From Tenrec ecaudatus (Eukaryota; Chordata; Mammalia; Afrosoricida; Tenrecidae), in the NCBI RefSeq assembly GCF_050624435.1, contig NC_134535.1:76442494-76506493 (forward strand): DNA of 64,000 nt. The letters run 5' to 3'. A model generated the notes under the pieces. The model did no database searches. It was not told the DNA's origin and saw only the letters and a list, made by a program, of their open reading frames with translations. Of the stretch, positions 1-12,529 are shown one piece after another. The translations under genes were made by a program, and so were the position numbers. Positions within the stretch are counted from its first letter, which is position 1, and each line of letters starts with the position of its first letter.

Positions 1-849
1 TTACATTAGGATCCAATGATGATATTATCAAGAAATAAGCATTATTTTTGAAGTTTAATTCACACATATATACATACATATTTTACATGTAATATTAAAA
101 CCAAAAGAAGAAAAGAGCATTTTAAATCCACATACCTGCCAGCAAGTCTGCTTCCTTCATGGGAGGTTTGGCAAGTGGACTAAATCAAAGACTGGTTACG
201 TTTTTCTGGACCTGACTATTAGGAGGCTCCTTCATAGTTGACGTTCTCTGATGCACCTCGATGTAGAACAAAAATGACCCTTTCTTTGTTTAACTGCACA
301 TATACTCATCCACATGCTGCTTTTCCAAATGTCTTGTTCACAGCCCACGAATCCATGTCTATCCTTTCCTACCTCAAAATTCTGTTAAAAATTTGATCAA
401 TAGGTATACATCATGAAACTCTGCCCAATTGGAATTCTGCCCACTGGCTCTCTGAGCTATCTGTGTAGCAACACACTGTGGTCGAAGCCAATTTTCTAAT
501 CATTTGGAGTTCTCTTTAAAAATTGAAGAAAATTAAAAGAGAATCCATATGATGTTATGAACAACTGCATGTAAGCTTGCAAATAATTTGGCAAACTTAA
601 AAATTATACAAGCTTTCTTTAAAATATTGACCCAAAGGAATAAATAGAAAGTATTAATTATTCATGAAAGAATAAAGAAAATAAGGCTATAAATTAAACA
701 AAAAGAAACAGAGTCTTAAGAAAGTGTTCAATTACCAGCTTAAAAATGCTTTGGCAGATTTGGTGATGTTAACCTTGTATTTAAGAGAGTTAAAAGGATC
801 AGAGTTAGAAGGGGGCATCGTAATTGTCAACTGGGTACTCTGCCTAATA
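1..849. other. AT-rich stretch without recognised genes
   Basis: No open frame of convincing length or composition and no repeat family that I can name with confidence. The right part (from about 780) may already belong to the old L1 that becomes recognisable at about 850. Confidence 0.4.
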
Positions 850-1485
850 CTCATGGGTATATCTTCAGAACCTAGATGAAATATATAAATTTTTAGAAAT
901 GCACCACCTACTCAAATTAACAGACTTATTAGAAAACCTCAAAAGACACATAACAAAAGGAGAAATAGAGTAGATAATTTTAAAACTTCCAACCAAAAAA
1001 AAAAAACCAAACCCAGAACCAGGTGGCTTCACTGGGGAATTCGACCAAGCATTCAGACAGGACTGACAATATTTATGGAATATAAAAACTATTCCAGAAT
1101 ATAGAGAATAAATTCCCAAATTCATTTTATGAAGCAAGCATAAATCTGATACCAAAACCAGATGAAGATTTCTCAGGATAGAAAACAATGATCAATATTC
1201 CTTATGAGCATAGATGAAAAAATTCTCAACAAAATACACTCTATTAGAATTCAAAAATATATCAGCAAAATAATGTACAATGAGCAGGTGAGATTAATAC
1301 CTGGTACACAAGGATAATTCAACATTATAAAAACAATCAATGTAATCCATGACATAAATAAAACAAAAATAGGAACCAAATGATCACATCAGTCAATGTA
1401 GAAAAGGTATTTGACAATTTATAACACCCATTGCTAATAAATACACTCAACAAAATGGGAATAAGAGAGAAATTTCTGGTGCCCA
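850..1485 (+). mobile_element. Old L1 ORF2 fragment (reverse transcriptase region), decayed
   Basis: Conceptual translation in shifting frames gives the part of L1 ORF2 leading into and through the start of the reverse transcriptase: a GGFTGEF-like segment near 1020, then text corresponding to the KPDxD and EKxFDN blocks near 1150-1420. Many stops and frameshifts show long neutral decay. The match resumes at about 2290-2480 (a GCPLS-like block), so this element was split by a later insertion. It is a fossil with no coding potential. Confidence 0.65.
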
Positions 1486-2289
1486 GCTACCAGATAGACT
1501 AGCATCTGGAGTCTTAAATGCTTGTTTCTAAACAAGCAGTCCTCTCAGTGAGATGTCAACTAAGTCCACATGGAAAAAGCCCACCAATATCAATGACCCC
1601 AAATTATAAATTATATAATCCAAAACCAAAGGAGGGACCAGTATCAGAGCTTAAATTCTGAGATACTGGTTTGCAGAAAGCTCTGGAGGACAGTGAAAGC
1701 CCAAGAAACATCATGAGATCTACACAGGAAATAAGCCTCCAGGGTTTCCCTTCTGTCCATAATGGAAGGATGAGAATAAACTGGTTATCAAAGAGAGTAT
1801 TGGAGAGATGATTATAGGAAATCAAAACCATAAACCTCACATGAATAGTTAAAACTTTGTCACTTGATTCCCCACTGATGTATGTTGGGCCTGATCTAGC
1901 TTTCAACACTGTGTGTGTGTGTGTGTTTCATATTGGGGTTTATTTCTGATGCATTTTGTCATTGTGTAGCCCTCTTGAATTTTTGTTAGATGTTTTCAGC
2001 ATATGAAACCCAGGCTTGATGAAACTAGAAACAAAAGTAGAATAAGGGTTCCTGGGCTACAGTGGGGGAAAGAGGGGGTTAGGGGGAATTGTTATCAAGG
2101 AGTTCAAGGATGCAGATGTATTTTGAAACTGATTGTGGTAGCAATTGTGCAACACTGATTGATGTGATTGAACTATGGAACAATATGAAATTTGTATTAG
2201 CTCCCAATAAAATGGTGTTGGGAAGCATAGGAGGGGTTGTGTGATAGGTGGATTATAAGTCAACAAAAATGTAAAATAATAATGATAAT
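1486..2289 (+). mobile_element. Younger L1 3' UTR tail inserted in the old L1
   Basis: The segment starts with a divergent copy of the L1 3' UTR text seen at 11120-11300 (loss of DNA identity is moderate) and ends near 2210 with an aataaaatgg tail typical of this L1 lineage. It interrupts the older L1 ORF2, which continues at about 2290. A short TG run (about 1910-1927) lies inside. This is a 5'-truncated insertion; boundaries are approximate. Confidence 0.5.
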
Positions 2290-2480
2290 AAAAGTAGGGG
2301 GCTCTCAACATAATTAAAGTCATATAAAAAGCTAATGGCTAATGTCTTGCTCAATGGGGAAAAAGTGAAAACATTCCCTTTGCCAACAGGAGAGAGACAC
2401 GGGTGCCCCTTATCATTCTTGTTCAATATTGTGCTGGCGGTATTAGCCAGAGCTATTAGAGAGCAAAATGAAAACAAAAG
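2290..2480 (+). mobile_element. Old L1 ORF2 fragment, continued
   Basis: Translation shows the block around the GCPLS motif of the L1 reverse transcriptase (encoded near 2400-2440), the next part of the ORF2 that was left at about 1485. Open only over short runs. Confidence 0.6.
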
Positions 2481-2650
2481 AATCCAAAAACATAAGTGTT
2501 CCTGGGGGTAGTGGGGAAGGGGGGTGGTGATAAATGGGAGCTGATATCAAGGAGTTCAAGAAGACAGAAACTGTTTTGAAACTGACTGTGGTAGCAATTG
2601 TACGATCTGCATGTTGTGATTGAACGGTGGAATGTGACGGTAAATGCAAA
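2481..2650 (+). mobile_element. Second L1 3' tail fragment
   Basis: About 160 bases resemble 2040-2200 closely, including a shared run with gttttgaaactgactgtggt (about 2570) and the matching text at about 2123. The two are copies of one L1 3' UTR segment placed about 450 bases apart. Confidence 0.5.
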
Positions 2651-5130
2651 CCTCTCTTGATCAGCAGGCTCTAACTGCTTCGTATAAACACAATCCTTTA
2701 CATCTGTGACCATAAGATCCCACTCTTTTGGAAATCAGGTGAAGGAGGCCTGGCTGGAGGCTTCTCGGGGCCTGTATGACAGAGGTGACTTCTCTAAGGT
2801 CTGTGAGCATCCTCCATTTGCCTGATATCTCTCTAATTACAAATAAAGGAGAATTCTGGGGGCTGAGATTTTCTGCCCTTTGCTTAGCTGCTCTTGAATT
2901 AAATCATGAAGAGCTGCGAGTTTTCTTTATGAAGGGTCCACTGTTCTACCCATATTGGGTAATCTGACTTCCAAGATAGTTTAATGGGAGAAGGCCTTAC
3001 AACAGCACACCAAATAAAAATATTTGATATCCCAGGTGATGCTGGATATTTTTCAGAGTGACCTCAATTGGAGAAGGATCTCTTTGTTCATTTTTTCCAA
3101 GACCAATGTCTTTATAACCCATATTTTTCATTATATTTTGTTCTACGGCATTCTGTGGAGAAATATACTATCTGGCTCTCCACTCCTACAACAAATCCCT
3201 TCCCCATATGTTAATTGGAGTAAGAGTCAGTCACCACGGGTTTAATTAAACCAGACTGCCCTACAGGCCCTGTATACTGTAGAGATTTTCCACTCTGCCA
3301 TATGATCTCCTAGTTAACTTCCCCTGTTCTCTCCATGCTTAAACTAGGGCTGGCTAGTAACAAAGCCTTTTGCCATTGCTAATGGTTCATAACTGAGAGG
3401 TCAACTCCTGAATCTAAAAGACATGAAACCTTTTCCCCTCAATTATTAATTCCATATATGGGCATTCTTGCTTATTCATAATAGCATTCCAAAATATTGC
3501 ATGGCCTATCGTCAGATCTGACTCTTTTAGCAATTGTTCCTGAATGGTGTGAGTTTCATTAATATGAATGTAAGGAAATAAAACTAATTTGCCTAAGTGA
3601 TCTCCCATTTTTATAGTCTAGGAGATTTGGGGATCTCATATTTAATTATAGCCTTAAATTCTCCTTCATAATCTTTAGTAATAACTCCCGTAACAATCTG
3701 AACATCTAGAGTATTTAGGTTGGACTTTCCACATAAAAGCCCTATAGTTCCTTTAGGCAGTGGTCCCCAGAGAGCGGTTCTAATAATCACTGGTTGACTA
3801 GTTGGACAATCTGAGAGTCTTCTTTGCTGTTAAATCTATCAAAGCATGCCCTCTGGTGGTAGAACTGAGCCAAAGGCCTGACAGGTTCAATGCAGGTGTA
3901 CCAGGCTACATTGGATGGGGCTCTGCATATAGCCTGATATCAGTTCCCAGCTGGTTAGTGTTCATTAATGGTACACCTCCACTGCTGAATTTGGATCGCC
4001 ACTGATTTGTCTGATAATTCTCCTTTTTGCAGTGGGAGCAAAGTCTGGATTCTTTTGAACCTGGCCTTGGTGTTCTCTGGCCGCTTTTAGCCACCTGTCT
4101 AATTGGCATGCGTCTCTGGTACTCTTATTGGAAAATGGTTGAATTTCTCACAATTAAAACATTTCCCCTTATGCTTGATTTAATTAACCATATCAGCTAC
4201 TAAGATGGCCGCCTTATGTGTCTCAGACACATCTCTGCAAATCTAAAATTGTCTAAAAGCATGCCCTGTTCTTTATAGGGACAGATAAGCCTGATAGTCA
4301 TGGTTAGCATTATCATATGCTAGGGTCTGTACTAGACTGCATAACTGATGTTCTTACTAACTGCATCCTTAAAACAGAATACAATATCTATATATGGCTC
4401 ATTCGTACACTGGCCTATAGCAGTATATATAGCTGAGTCATTTCTCCCCCAAAGGCATTATCTTTTCCCAGGCCCACAGACATAGTATTTTGCAATTGCT
4501 CTTCCACAGTAATAAAATTCCCACCACCCAATAATTGATCTACCCTTAAGGAGACACCCTGCTTTGTGTCTGGCTAGCCTGTGTTTCAGCCCCATCTGAC
4601 CACCACATTCGGTATTGTAAGTAATTGGATGGAGAAAGACAAGCCTGAATTAAAGTATTCCAGGTCGTGGGGATTAAACACTGAGCTTCAGCTAAGGATT
4701 TAATCACGTTACTTAATAAGGAAGAGTCAGACCCATAATTTGAGACTGCTTATTGGATGTCTGTTAATAGCTTAAAGTGGAAGGCGTTAAAATGAAATTT
4801 CTGATATCCTTGTGAGTTTTCTGCATTGGGTGGTCTCTCGATTACACAAGTAAGGAAAGCTAATGTAGCTGCTAAATATCCTTCTTCTGCTATGCCTCTC
4901 TAGTTCTGAAAGTAAAGCTGTGTCCAAGCATTGTTTAGTATCCTTGCTTTTCTCTTTTGTACTATCTTCCTCTGCTGTTTTATGGCCTCTAAGCCTCGTG
5001 GGGCTGCATTCTTCAGGCTGGAGATCTGGAGTGGGCTGGAGGTCCACAGGCAGGCCAGAGATCCGGAATAGGCAAGAGACCCAGAGCAGAGTTCTCACAT
5101 TCTATTGGTTGTGGATACCGAGCTAAATCA
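2651..5130 (-). pseudogene. Endogenous betaretrovirus-like relic, gag-pro-pol (partial)
   Basis: Read on the minus strand, this stretch has the order of a class II (betaretrovirus or ERV-K-like) provirus. Capsid text with a paired-tryptophan WWSDG motif lies near 4600. Two damaged nucleocapsid zinc knuckles lie near 4150 and 4030; the second keeps CxxCKK but has lost its later cysteine. A possible dUTPase/pro segment follows near 3600-3850, then a protease active site with DSG near 3400. The last part is the start of the reverse transcriptase, with a DVKDC motif near 2690, just before the copy stops. Frameshifts and stops occur in every gene. No LTR was recognised on either side: it is cut in the reverse transcriptase at about 2650, next to an L1 tail. 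It is an inactive fossil. The gag N-terminal end is uncertain. Confidence 0.75.
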
Positions 5131-5460
5131 GCTTCTGAGCACATCCTCAGCTGATGGCAGCAAGAAACGATCAAACTGCACACCTTCACATCCCCTTTCA
5201 ACCAAAAAATAACCCTGAGGGTAAAGGAAAAGAGTGGGAGGGAAGGGAGAGAAAGGGGAACTGATAACATTGTTGACTGTATAATCCCATTTGAGGGGAG
5301 TGGACAACAGATGTGGTTGTGGATGGGTATACTGGATGGTGTACAGCTCTTTTTTATATGATTTAACTATTGAATTGTCTGATGTGTGAATTATATGCCA
5401 ATAAAAGTGTTAAGATAAATAAGATTTCCATATTGCAAAAAAAAAATAAAGAAGAAAGCT
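5131..5460 (+). mobile_element. L1-type 3' end fragment
   Basis: The text from about 5290 to 5425, ending in ccaataaaagtgtt, resembles the stretch 53430-53530 ending in gccaataaaactgttgg. Both look like the 3' terminus of an old L1 subfamily. The region 5460-5646 that follows shows nothing recognisable. Confidence 0.4.
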
Positions 5461-6574
5461 ATGCCACCTGGTGGAAAAATTTATTAATATATGCTCTTTC
5501 CTGTTCAGGAGACATAAATAGAATGAAAATTTGGTGCTTTCAAATTTAGGTGTTGGTGAAGGATATTAAATACACCATGGGCTACAAGAAACAGTGAACA
5601 ACACTCTGCTAGAAGAAGACAGGCAGAATGCTTCTTAGAAGCAAAGATGGAAAACTTCCGGTAAGATGGCGACTGAGTAACACATACCAGAGGGACTCTG
5701 CAGAAATCAGCCCAGGAGAGTTGCTAAGAGGGAAATTCAACACTACTGGATCACACGAGGAGCATCATAAAGAAAGTAGGCACAGAACCACAAGGTTTTG
5801 AGGGGCTGGGAGTTTTCGATTTACCACAGTAGAGGCCGGCTAGGGTTTGACCTTAGCCCCACCACTGTCTTGGTTGGGAGCCGGGACCACTTGGAGGCAG
5901 CGCAGGGGCTTAAATATCAAAACAGCCACAGTTTGTGCCACCTCAACCCTTGCAGCCCCACTGGAAGGCCCCAGGGCTCAGCTATATTGTTACTTTTGTT
6001 TCCCTCTATTCTCTTTATCCCTCCATAGTCTCATCAGGCTTACTTTACATTTTTTTCCTCCTTTTCTCTTTCCTGTTCTCTCACACTCCACTGCTGATGT
6101 CCAGACTACTCCCCTTAGCCTAGGGTATTTACACCTGCCCCACACCCAGCTAGGAGAGCTCCACTCTGTGCAGTTAACCTGAGAATGGAGAAAACCCTGC
6201 CAACTTCCTTCAGGGGATACTCCCTGCAATTTCTTGCCGGGAAATTCCTGCCTGTGTGGCTGGGGGAGTTCCTATTTCCCCCCTGTTGTCCCAAATGACT
6301 GAGAGAACTTCTCCCACCACCTTAGTGCCTCACAACTCCTAAGGCAGCTCGGCCAACACTCATCAGCATTCCAAGCTGCTACAGGAACCTCTGCCCAACC
6401 TCCACATCACCAAAGCAGGCAACCTACCAGCCTTCTGGGGCACTCCCCTGAGAGGAAAGTCACATGGGGATAAAGTGGTAGGCTAATTCCATAGTGAACT
6501 TAGGTGTATGCAGTTCGAAGAAGCATCCCTACAAGTCTCCCAGAGAGAGCCAGTGTTCTTTGACTCCCTGGAAA

Positions 6575-7212
6575 ATGGCACCTGGATCCTCTAAAACAAC
6601 CATCAGACCCAACAACCTCAACAAAAAAACAGGAGAAACAAAAGGCAATAACAGAAGATGTCATGAACATAATGACGTGCAGAGAAGAAGCAGACATTGA
6701 GTTGCCATAGAAAGAAATTTTCAGATTTCTGTTTAGAATCATACAGGGTATGAGGGAAACAATACAGAAAAAAGATAAGATGATACAGGAGATAAAGTTC
6801 ATACACAAAAGGGAAATACAAGAGCTTAGGGAGGAGAAAACAAAAATCAGTAGCAGATTCATGGACCTCGAGAATCGATTGGAGGAAGCAGAGAACCGCA
6901 CCAATGACGTGGTGGACAAGCAGATTTTAACAAATGCGAACAAAAATCTAATAAGATCATCAGAGAAGCTGAACAAAACCCAAGAGCTATGTCTGATGCT
7001 ATGAAGAGGAACAACATTAGAATTATTGAATTACCAGAGGAAGACACAGCAAGGAAGTCATCAGCAACAATAGTGAGAGAATTCTTGGAGGAAAACTTCG
7101 CCAGCTTAATAAATAAAAACCAGGCAACCATTCATGAGGCTGAGAGAACACCTGCTAGACTGAATTCCAAGAAGTCACCAAGGCATGTAATAGTTAAAGT
7201 ATCCAACTTTAT
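6575..7212 (+). pseudogene. L1 ORF1 (RNA-binding chaperone protein), truncated relic
   Basis: Start chosen at the ATG opening MAPGSSKT, which matches MALCSSKT in the other L1 copy here. The N-terminal part is frameshifted. From about 6750 the frame encodes the long coiled-coil with heptad-like acidic and basic runs (KREIQELREE, RLEEAENR), followed by the start of the RNA-recognition domain (NIRIIELPEED near 7010). L1 ORF1p normally forms trimers through this coiled coil and coats the L1 RNA. Here the product would end after VIVKVSNF because the rest was deleted and ORF2 text follows directly. Confidence 0.8.
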
Positions 7213-9616
7213 GGGAAACACAAACTCTTCCAGAACATAGGAAAATATGGCAAACTTCTGATCTCCTTATATGAAGCTAGTATAACTCTAATACCAAAAC
7301 TGGGCAAGAGTCCCACAAGAATAGAGAACTATAGACCAATATCCCTAATGAACATTGATGCAAAAATCCTTAACAAAATATTGGCCAATACAATACAAAA
7401 GTATATAAAACAATTAATTCATCATGACCAAGTGGGATTCATACCACGGATGCAGGGATGGTTCAACACACGAAACACCATTAGTATCATTCACCACATT
7501 GGCATGAAAAACTATAAGAAACACATAATAATATCAATAGATGCAGAAAAAGCATTCGACAACATCCAACACGAATTCCTGTTTAAGAAACTTGAGAAGA
7601 TAGGAATAGAAGCAAAATTCCTTAAGACAATACAAGCTATATATGAAAAACCAACAGACAATGTGGTAGTCATTGGAGAAAAGACTAACACAATACCAAT
7701 GAAAAAGAGGAGCAGACAAGGATGCCCCTTGTCCCACTCTTATTTATTATCATGCTGGGGGTTTTAGGCAAAACAAAACAAAAAAATACATCAAAGGCAA
7801 TAGTCTGGAGAAGGAAGAGGTAAAACTATCATTATTTGCAGATGATATAATTTTATATATGGATAATCCCAAAAGCTCCACAAGCAGAGTACTGGAAGCA
7901 ATAGAGTAGTTTTGCAGAGTGGCAGGATACAAGATCAACAAACAGAAGTCCATTGGACTGTTACACACATTATATAAGACCACAGAAGAGGAGACGAAAA
8001 AGGTAGAATCCTTCATAATAGCCAAACACAAATTGAAATATCTAGGGATATACCTGACTAAAAGAACAAAAGATCTATATGAGGAAAACTAAAGAACACT
8101 ATTACAAGAAACCAGGAGTGACCTCAACAAGTAGAATATCCCATGCTCGTGAATTAGAAGACTCAATATAGTAAATATGTCAGTTCTGCAGAAGGCACTA
8201 TATAAGTTTAACACAATCCAGATACAATTACCCTCATCTTTCTTCAAAAAATTGGAAAACCTGATTATCAACTTCATATGGAGAGGGAAGAAGCCCAGAA
8301 TGAGCAGAGAACTCACTAAGGACACAGTGGGAGGGCTTGCTTTACCTGACTTTAGCACATATTATAGAGCCAGAGTTGTTAAAACCACATGGTATTGGTA
8401 TAATGACAGATACTCAGACCAATGGAAAAGAACTGAAAACCTAGAAATAAAATCATCAGCATACAGAAAACAGATCTTTGATAAGTGCCCCAAAATATAT
8501 TCAATGGGAAGCAGATGCCCTCTTCAATAAGTGGTGCTAGAAAAAAAGGATATCTACTTGTAGAAAAAAGAAGCAAGATCCTTATCTCACTCCATGCACA
8601 GGAATAAACTCGATGTGGATCACAGACCTTGAAGTAAAACTCCAAACTATTATGGCCATCAATGAGGCAATTGGGACCAACTTGAGAACTTTGGCACAGG
8701 GAATACATAGGCTATCAGAAATAGGGAAAGTCACAAACACAGTAGAAGCACAAATTGACAAGTGAGATATATCGAAGATAAAACTCCTATGCACATTGAA
8801 AGAATTCACCAAGAGGGTAAAAAGAGAGTCCACGGACTGGGAAAACATCTTTAGCAATGACACATTGGACAAAGGCTTAATTTCCAAAATCTACAATACT
8901 CTGTTAGCTTCAAAGAAGAAGAAGAAGAAGAAGAAGAAGAAGAAGAAGAAGAAGAAGAAGAAGAAGAAGAAGAAGAAGAAGAAGAAGAAGAAGAAGAAGA
9001 AGAAAACAAATTGCCTAATGAGGAGGTGGGAAAAGGACCTAAACAGAAATTTCACAGGGGCAGAAATCTGAATGGCCAATGAACATATGGCAAAATGTTC
9101 CCTATCGTTAGCCATAAGGGAGATGCAAATTTAAACAACAATGAGGTACCACCTAACACCCTCAAAGACAGCCCAATTCAAAAAATCAGAAAGCAACAAC
9201 TGTTGGAGGGGTTGTCGCAAGACAGGAACTCTCATCCACTGCTGGTGGACCTGTAGGTATGTACAGCCACTATGGAAATCAATCTGGCGATTTCTCAAAG
9301 AGATGGGAATCAATTTACCATATGTGACCCAGCAATCCCCCTACTGGGAAAATACCCAGAAGAGGCAAGAAACAAACCAAGGCCAGACATCTGTGCTCCA
9401 ATGTTCATTGCGGCACAGTTCACAATTGCAAGGAGTTGGAAACAGCCCAAATTTCCATCAACTGATGAGTGGATTAAAAAGCTGTCGTACATGCATACAA
9501 TGGAGTACTACACATCGCTAAAAATCAGTGATGAATGTATGAAGCACATCGCTGCATGGGAAGAACCAGAGGAAGTCAAGCGAAGCAAAGTAAGCCAAAC
9601 ACAAAAGGACAAGTAA
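7213..9616 (+). pseudogene. L1 ORF2 (reverse transcriptase part), decayed and lacking endonuclease
   Basis: Starts inside ORF2, after the missing endonuclease. The longest open run (7348-7767) covers fingers and palm of the reverse transcriptase: [12 protein letters not shown], the GFIP block, [11 protein letters not shown] and RQGCPLS. The catalytic FADD box is still present, with the two Asp codons at 7841-7846, but in another frame. Downstream pieces give the thumb (WRGKKPRMS near 8290) and the C-terminal domain ending with MEYYTSLK near 9500 and a stop at 9616. Stops, frameshifts and a GAA run at 8913-9005 break it. L1 ORF2p nicks DNA and copies L1 RNA into the genome; this copy cannot. 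Confidence 0.85.
8913..9005 (+). repeat. (GAA)n microsatellite, about 31 pure units
   Basis: An uninterrupted run of gaa/aag triplets inside L1 ORF2, at a place where the family has an A-rich spot. Read in frame it gives a lysine run, which is an artefact and not a protein feature. Confidence 0.98.
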
Positions 9617-11985
9617 ACATGAGTTTGAAGAGGTAAGTTTTTTTAAAAAAGTAAAATGGGCATAGGGAAAAAGCTACTGTATACAAACATTCCTGGGGTG
9701 AGGACCAGGTAGTATGGCAGGGGCCAGACAAAATCCAGGGATACATAAGGTAGCCAACTAAAAAGGAGTTGGGGAAAGGAAAAGAGAAAAAAGAAATGCG
9801 TTGCGGCAGTACAGGGAACTAACCCACCCAAGGGGAGGCTATTGTTTATATCTCCATAGGGAAAGAGGGAGCAGGTTTCAACCCAGTGCTCCAACATGTG
9901 AATGCAACACGCTGGTATGGAGTAGGAAACCAGTGGAGCGGTCTGAGGGACTGGCCCCAATCCCAACTACGTGGACACCTACTCCTCCCCCCAGAAGAAT
10001 TTATTTCAGAGGACAGCACTGAATCTGCAGCTATGGGAGAGGGACATGTCTGATCAGAGTACACAGGAGCAAATGAAGGGGGAGGAAGAGAGAGTGGAGC
10101 ACATCTTGGCCCACCAAGCCTTGAGGACCATATTCCCGCTTAGAGCAGTCAATCCACAGGGAAGACCACATGGCCAGCCCCACTATGAGACACAACATTC
10201 CTCACTGTCCCATAGCTCTACAGGGGAAAACTCTGGAGACACAGTGTGGTAATTCTGCCCGATATGATTCCACCACACTGAGGCATAACGCTAAGAGCAT
10301 GGAATAGAACAACAAGGGGAACAGAGCGACAAAGTTCCCAGGGAATACCAAAAATAGACTTTGGGACCAGGGTTTTGCACCCCAACAGACTCGACTGGAA
10401 AACACTCCTAAAGGCCAACAAGCAGTCCCTGAACTAACTACAAGCTCTTCTTTCTTGTTGTTGTGTTTTGTTTTGATTTTTGTCATTGGCTTGTTGCTGT
10501 TGTTTTATTTTGTTGCTTGGCTTTACTCTGTCTTGTTTTTGTGCATGGTGTTATCTCGGCAGGTCTGTCTAAATAAGATAGGCTGGATGAACAATCTGAA
10601 GGAGAAAACAACGGGACTGACAGTTCTGGGGGGACATGGGAGAGGAGGAGGTGGGGGGAAAGGTAGTGGTGTTAACCAACCCAGGGATAAGGGAACAACA
10701 AGTGATCCAAATCGGTGGTGAGGAGGGTGTAGGAGGCCTGCTTTGGCGTGATCAATTGTAATATAACTGAGACGAATTACTGAAACCCAAATGAAGACTG
10801 AGCATGATAATGGGATAAGAGGAAAGTAAAAGGAAATAGAGGAAAGAGCAAGGAGGCAAAGGGCATATATAGAGGTCTAGATAAAGGCATGTATATATGT
10901 AAATATATTTATATATGAGGATGGGGAAATAGATCTATGTGCAGATATTTATAGGTTTAGTATTAAGGTAGCATATGGACATTGGGCTCACTCAAGTACC
11001 CCTACAATGCAAGAATACTTTGTTCTATTAAACTGGTATACAGTGATGCTCACCTTCCCGACACAATCGCTGAAGACAAAGCAGGTGATTAAGAAAATGT
11101 GGTGAAGAAAGATGATGGTACCAGGCTATCAAAAGATATAGGTCTGGAGTCTTAAAGGATTGAAGGTAAACAAGTGGCCATCTCGCTCAAAAGTAACAAA
11201 GCCCACATGGAAGAAGCACACCAGCCTGCGTGATCACGAGGTGCTAAAGGGATCAGTTATCAAGCATGAAAGAACAAAAAACCGTATCATTGTGTGCTCA
11301 TCAGAACAAAAAAACATATCATTGTGAATGAGATGGGGAGTGTGGAGTGGAGACCCAAAGCCCATTTGTAGGCCACTGGACATCCCCTTACAGAAGGGTG
11401 TCGGGAGGAGATGAGCCAGTCAGTGTGCGATGTAGCAATGATGAAACATACAACCTTCCTCTAGTTCCTAAATGCTTTCTCTCCCCCAACCCCACTATCA
11501 TGATCCCAGCTCTACCTTACAAATCTGGCTAGACCAGAGGATGTACACTGGTACAGAAAGGAACTGGAAACACAGGGAATCCAGGGTGGACAATCCCTTC
11601 AGAACCACTGGTGTGAGTGGCAATACTGGGAGGGTGATGGGAGGATGGGTTGGAAAGGGGGAACTGATTATAAGGATCTACATATAACCTCCTCCCTGGG
11701 GTCAGACAATAGAAATGTGGGTGAAGGGAGATGTCAGACAGTGCAAGATATGACAAAATAATAATTTATAAATGATTAAGGGTTCATGAGGGATGGGGGA
11801 GCTGGGAGGGAGGGGGAAAAATGAGAAGCTGATGCCAGGGGCTTAAGTGGAGAGCAAATGTTTTGAGAATCATGAGGGTCATCAATGTACATATGTGCTT
11901 TACACAATTGATGCATGTATGAATTGTGATAAGAGTTGTATGAGCCCCTAATAAAATGATTAAAAAATTAAATAAAATGTATAAA
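9617..11985 (+). other. Long L1 3' UTR with A-rich tail
   Basis: About 2.35 kb between the ORF2 stop and the A-rich end. It matches, in reverse, the 3' UTRs at 34305-37060, 49930-51245, 53935-55100 and 60549-63165. The about 250-base unit (about 11040-11290) occurs once here. No coding potential. Confidence 0.85.
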
Positions 11986-12529
11986 GATGAATATCCTACT
12001 TGTGAGCTCAAATAGACTGATGCTGACATTTTGAGTCAGAATATCATGTAGTTTATTATGCCAGAAATGTCAAATTTGGGAAGAATGACATTGTATTAAT
12101 TGTCAGAAAGGAACATTTCCACATCTATCTTGAAGTATAATGCTGTCTGAGATTGGCTAGTATCTATATGACTATAAACAAGTTAATACAACCATTATTC
12201 AAATTTCAAAGCAACCAATGAAGATCGTGATGAGGAAAATGAACAATTCTGCCAACTTTTTCATTCTGAAACGGACTAAACAATCAAGATATATTGAAAA
12301 GCACTAATGATTACAATTCCAAAGTTATCCTTAGGATTTTCTGTGAGTGATTCTTCTGAAGTAGACAGACTATTGCTTCTGTGTAGTTTGTTCTTAGAAA
12401 ACCATGGAAATCTGTTCACTTTGGTGACTCTGCTGGTACTGGAAACACACTGATATAGCTTCATCATAGCAACATACAAGTCACTGCAGTACAACACATT
12501 CACGGACAAGCGGTCCATGATTTGTATAG
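11986..12529. other. Unassigned intergenic stretch
   Basis: AT-rich single-copy-looking DNA. I see no gene, RNA or known repeat. Confidence 0.4.

Larger units (their letters stand above)
5647..11985 (+). mobile_element. L1 retrotransposon, both ends present, internally deleted
   Basis: The 5' end has the same text (ttccggtaagatggcgactg and following) as the 5' end of the minus-strand L1 at 34305-42950. A 5' UTR of about 0.93 kb is followed by ORF1 remnants, ORF2 remnants and a 3' UTR of about 2.35 kb that ends near 11960 in cccctaataaaatgatt plus an A-rich tail. Comparison with the other copy shows that the ORF1 C-terminus, the intergenic part and the ORF2 endonuclease (about 1.9 kb) are missing at about 7212. 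A GAA microsatellite interrupts ORF2. The element cannot move on its own. Confidence 0.9.

Noticed and set aside
7348-7767. 139-residue ORF as a stand-alone reverse transcriptase
   Set aside because: It is one open run of a decayed L1 ORF2 lying within a recognisable L1.
8796-9071. Lysine-rich or phenylalanine-rich proteins on both strands
   Set aside because: They come from the GAA microsatellite.
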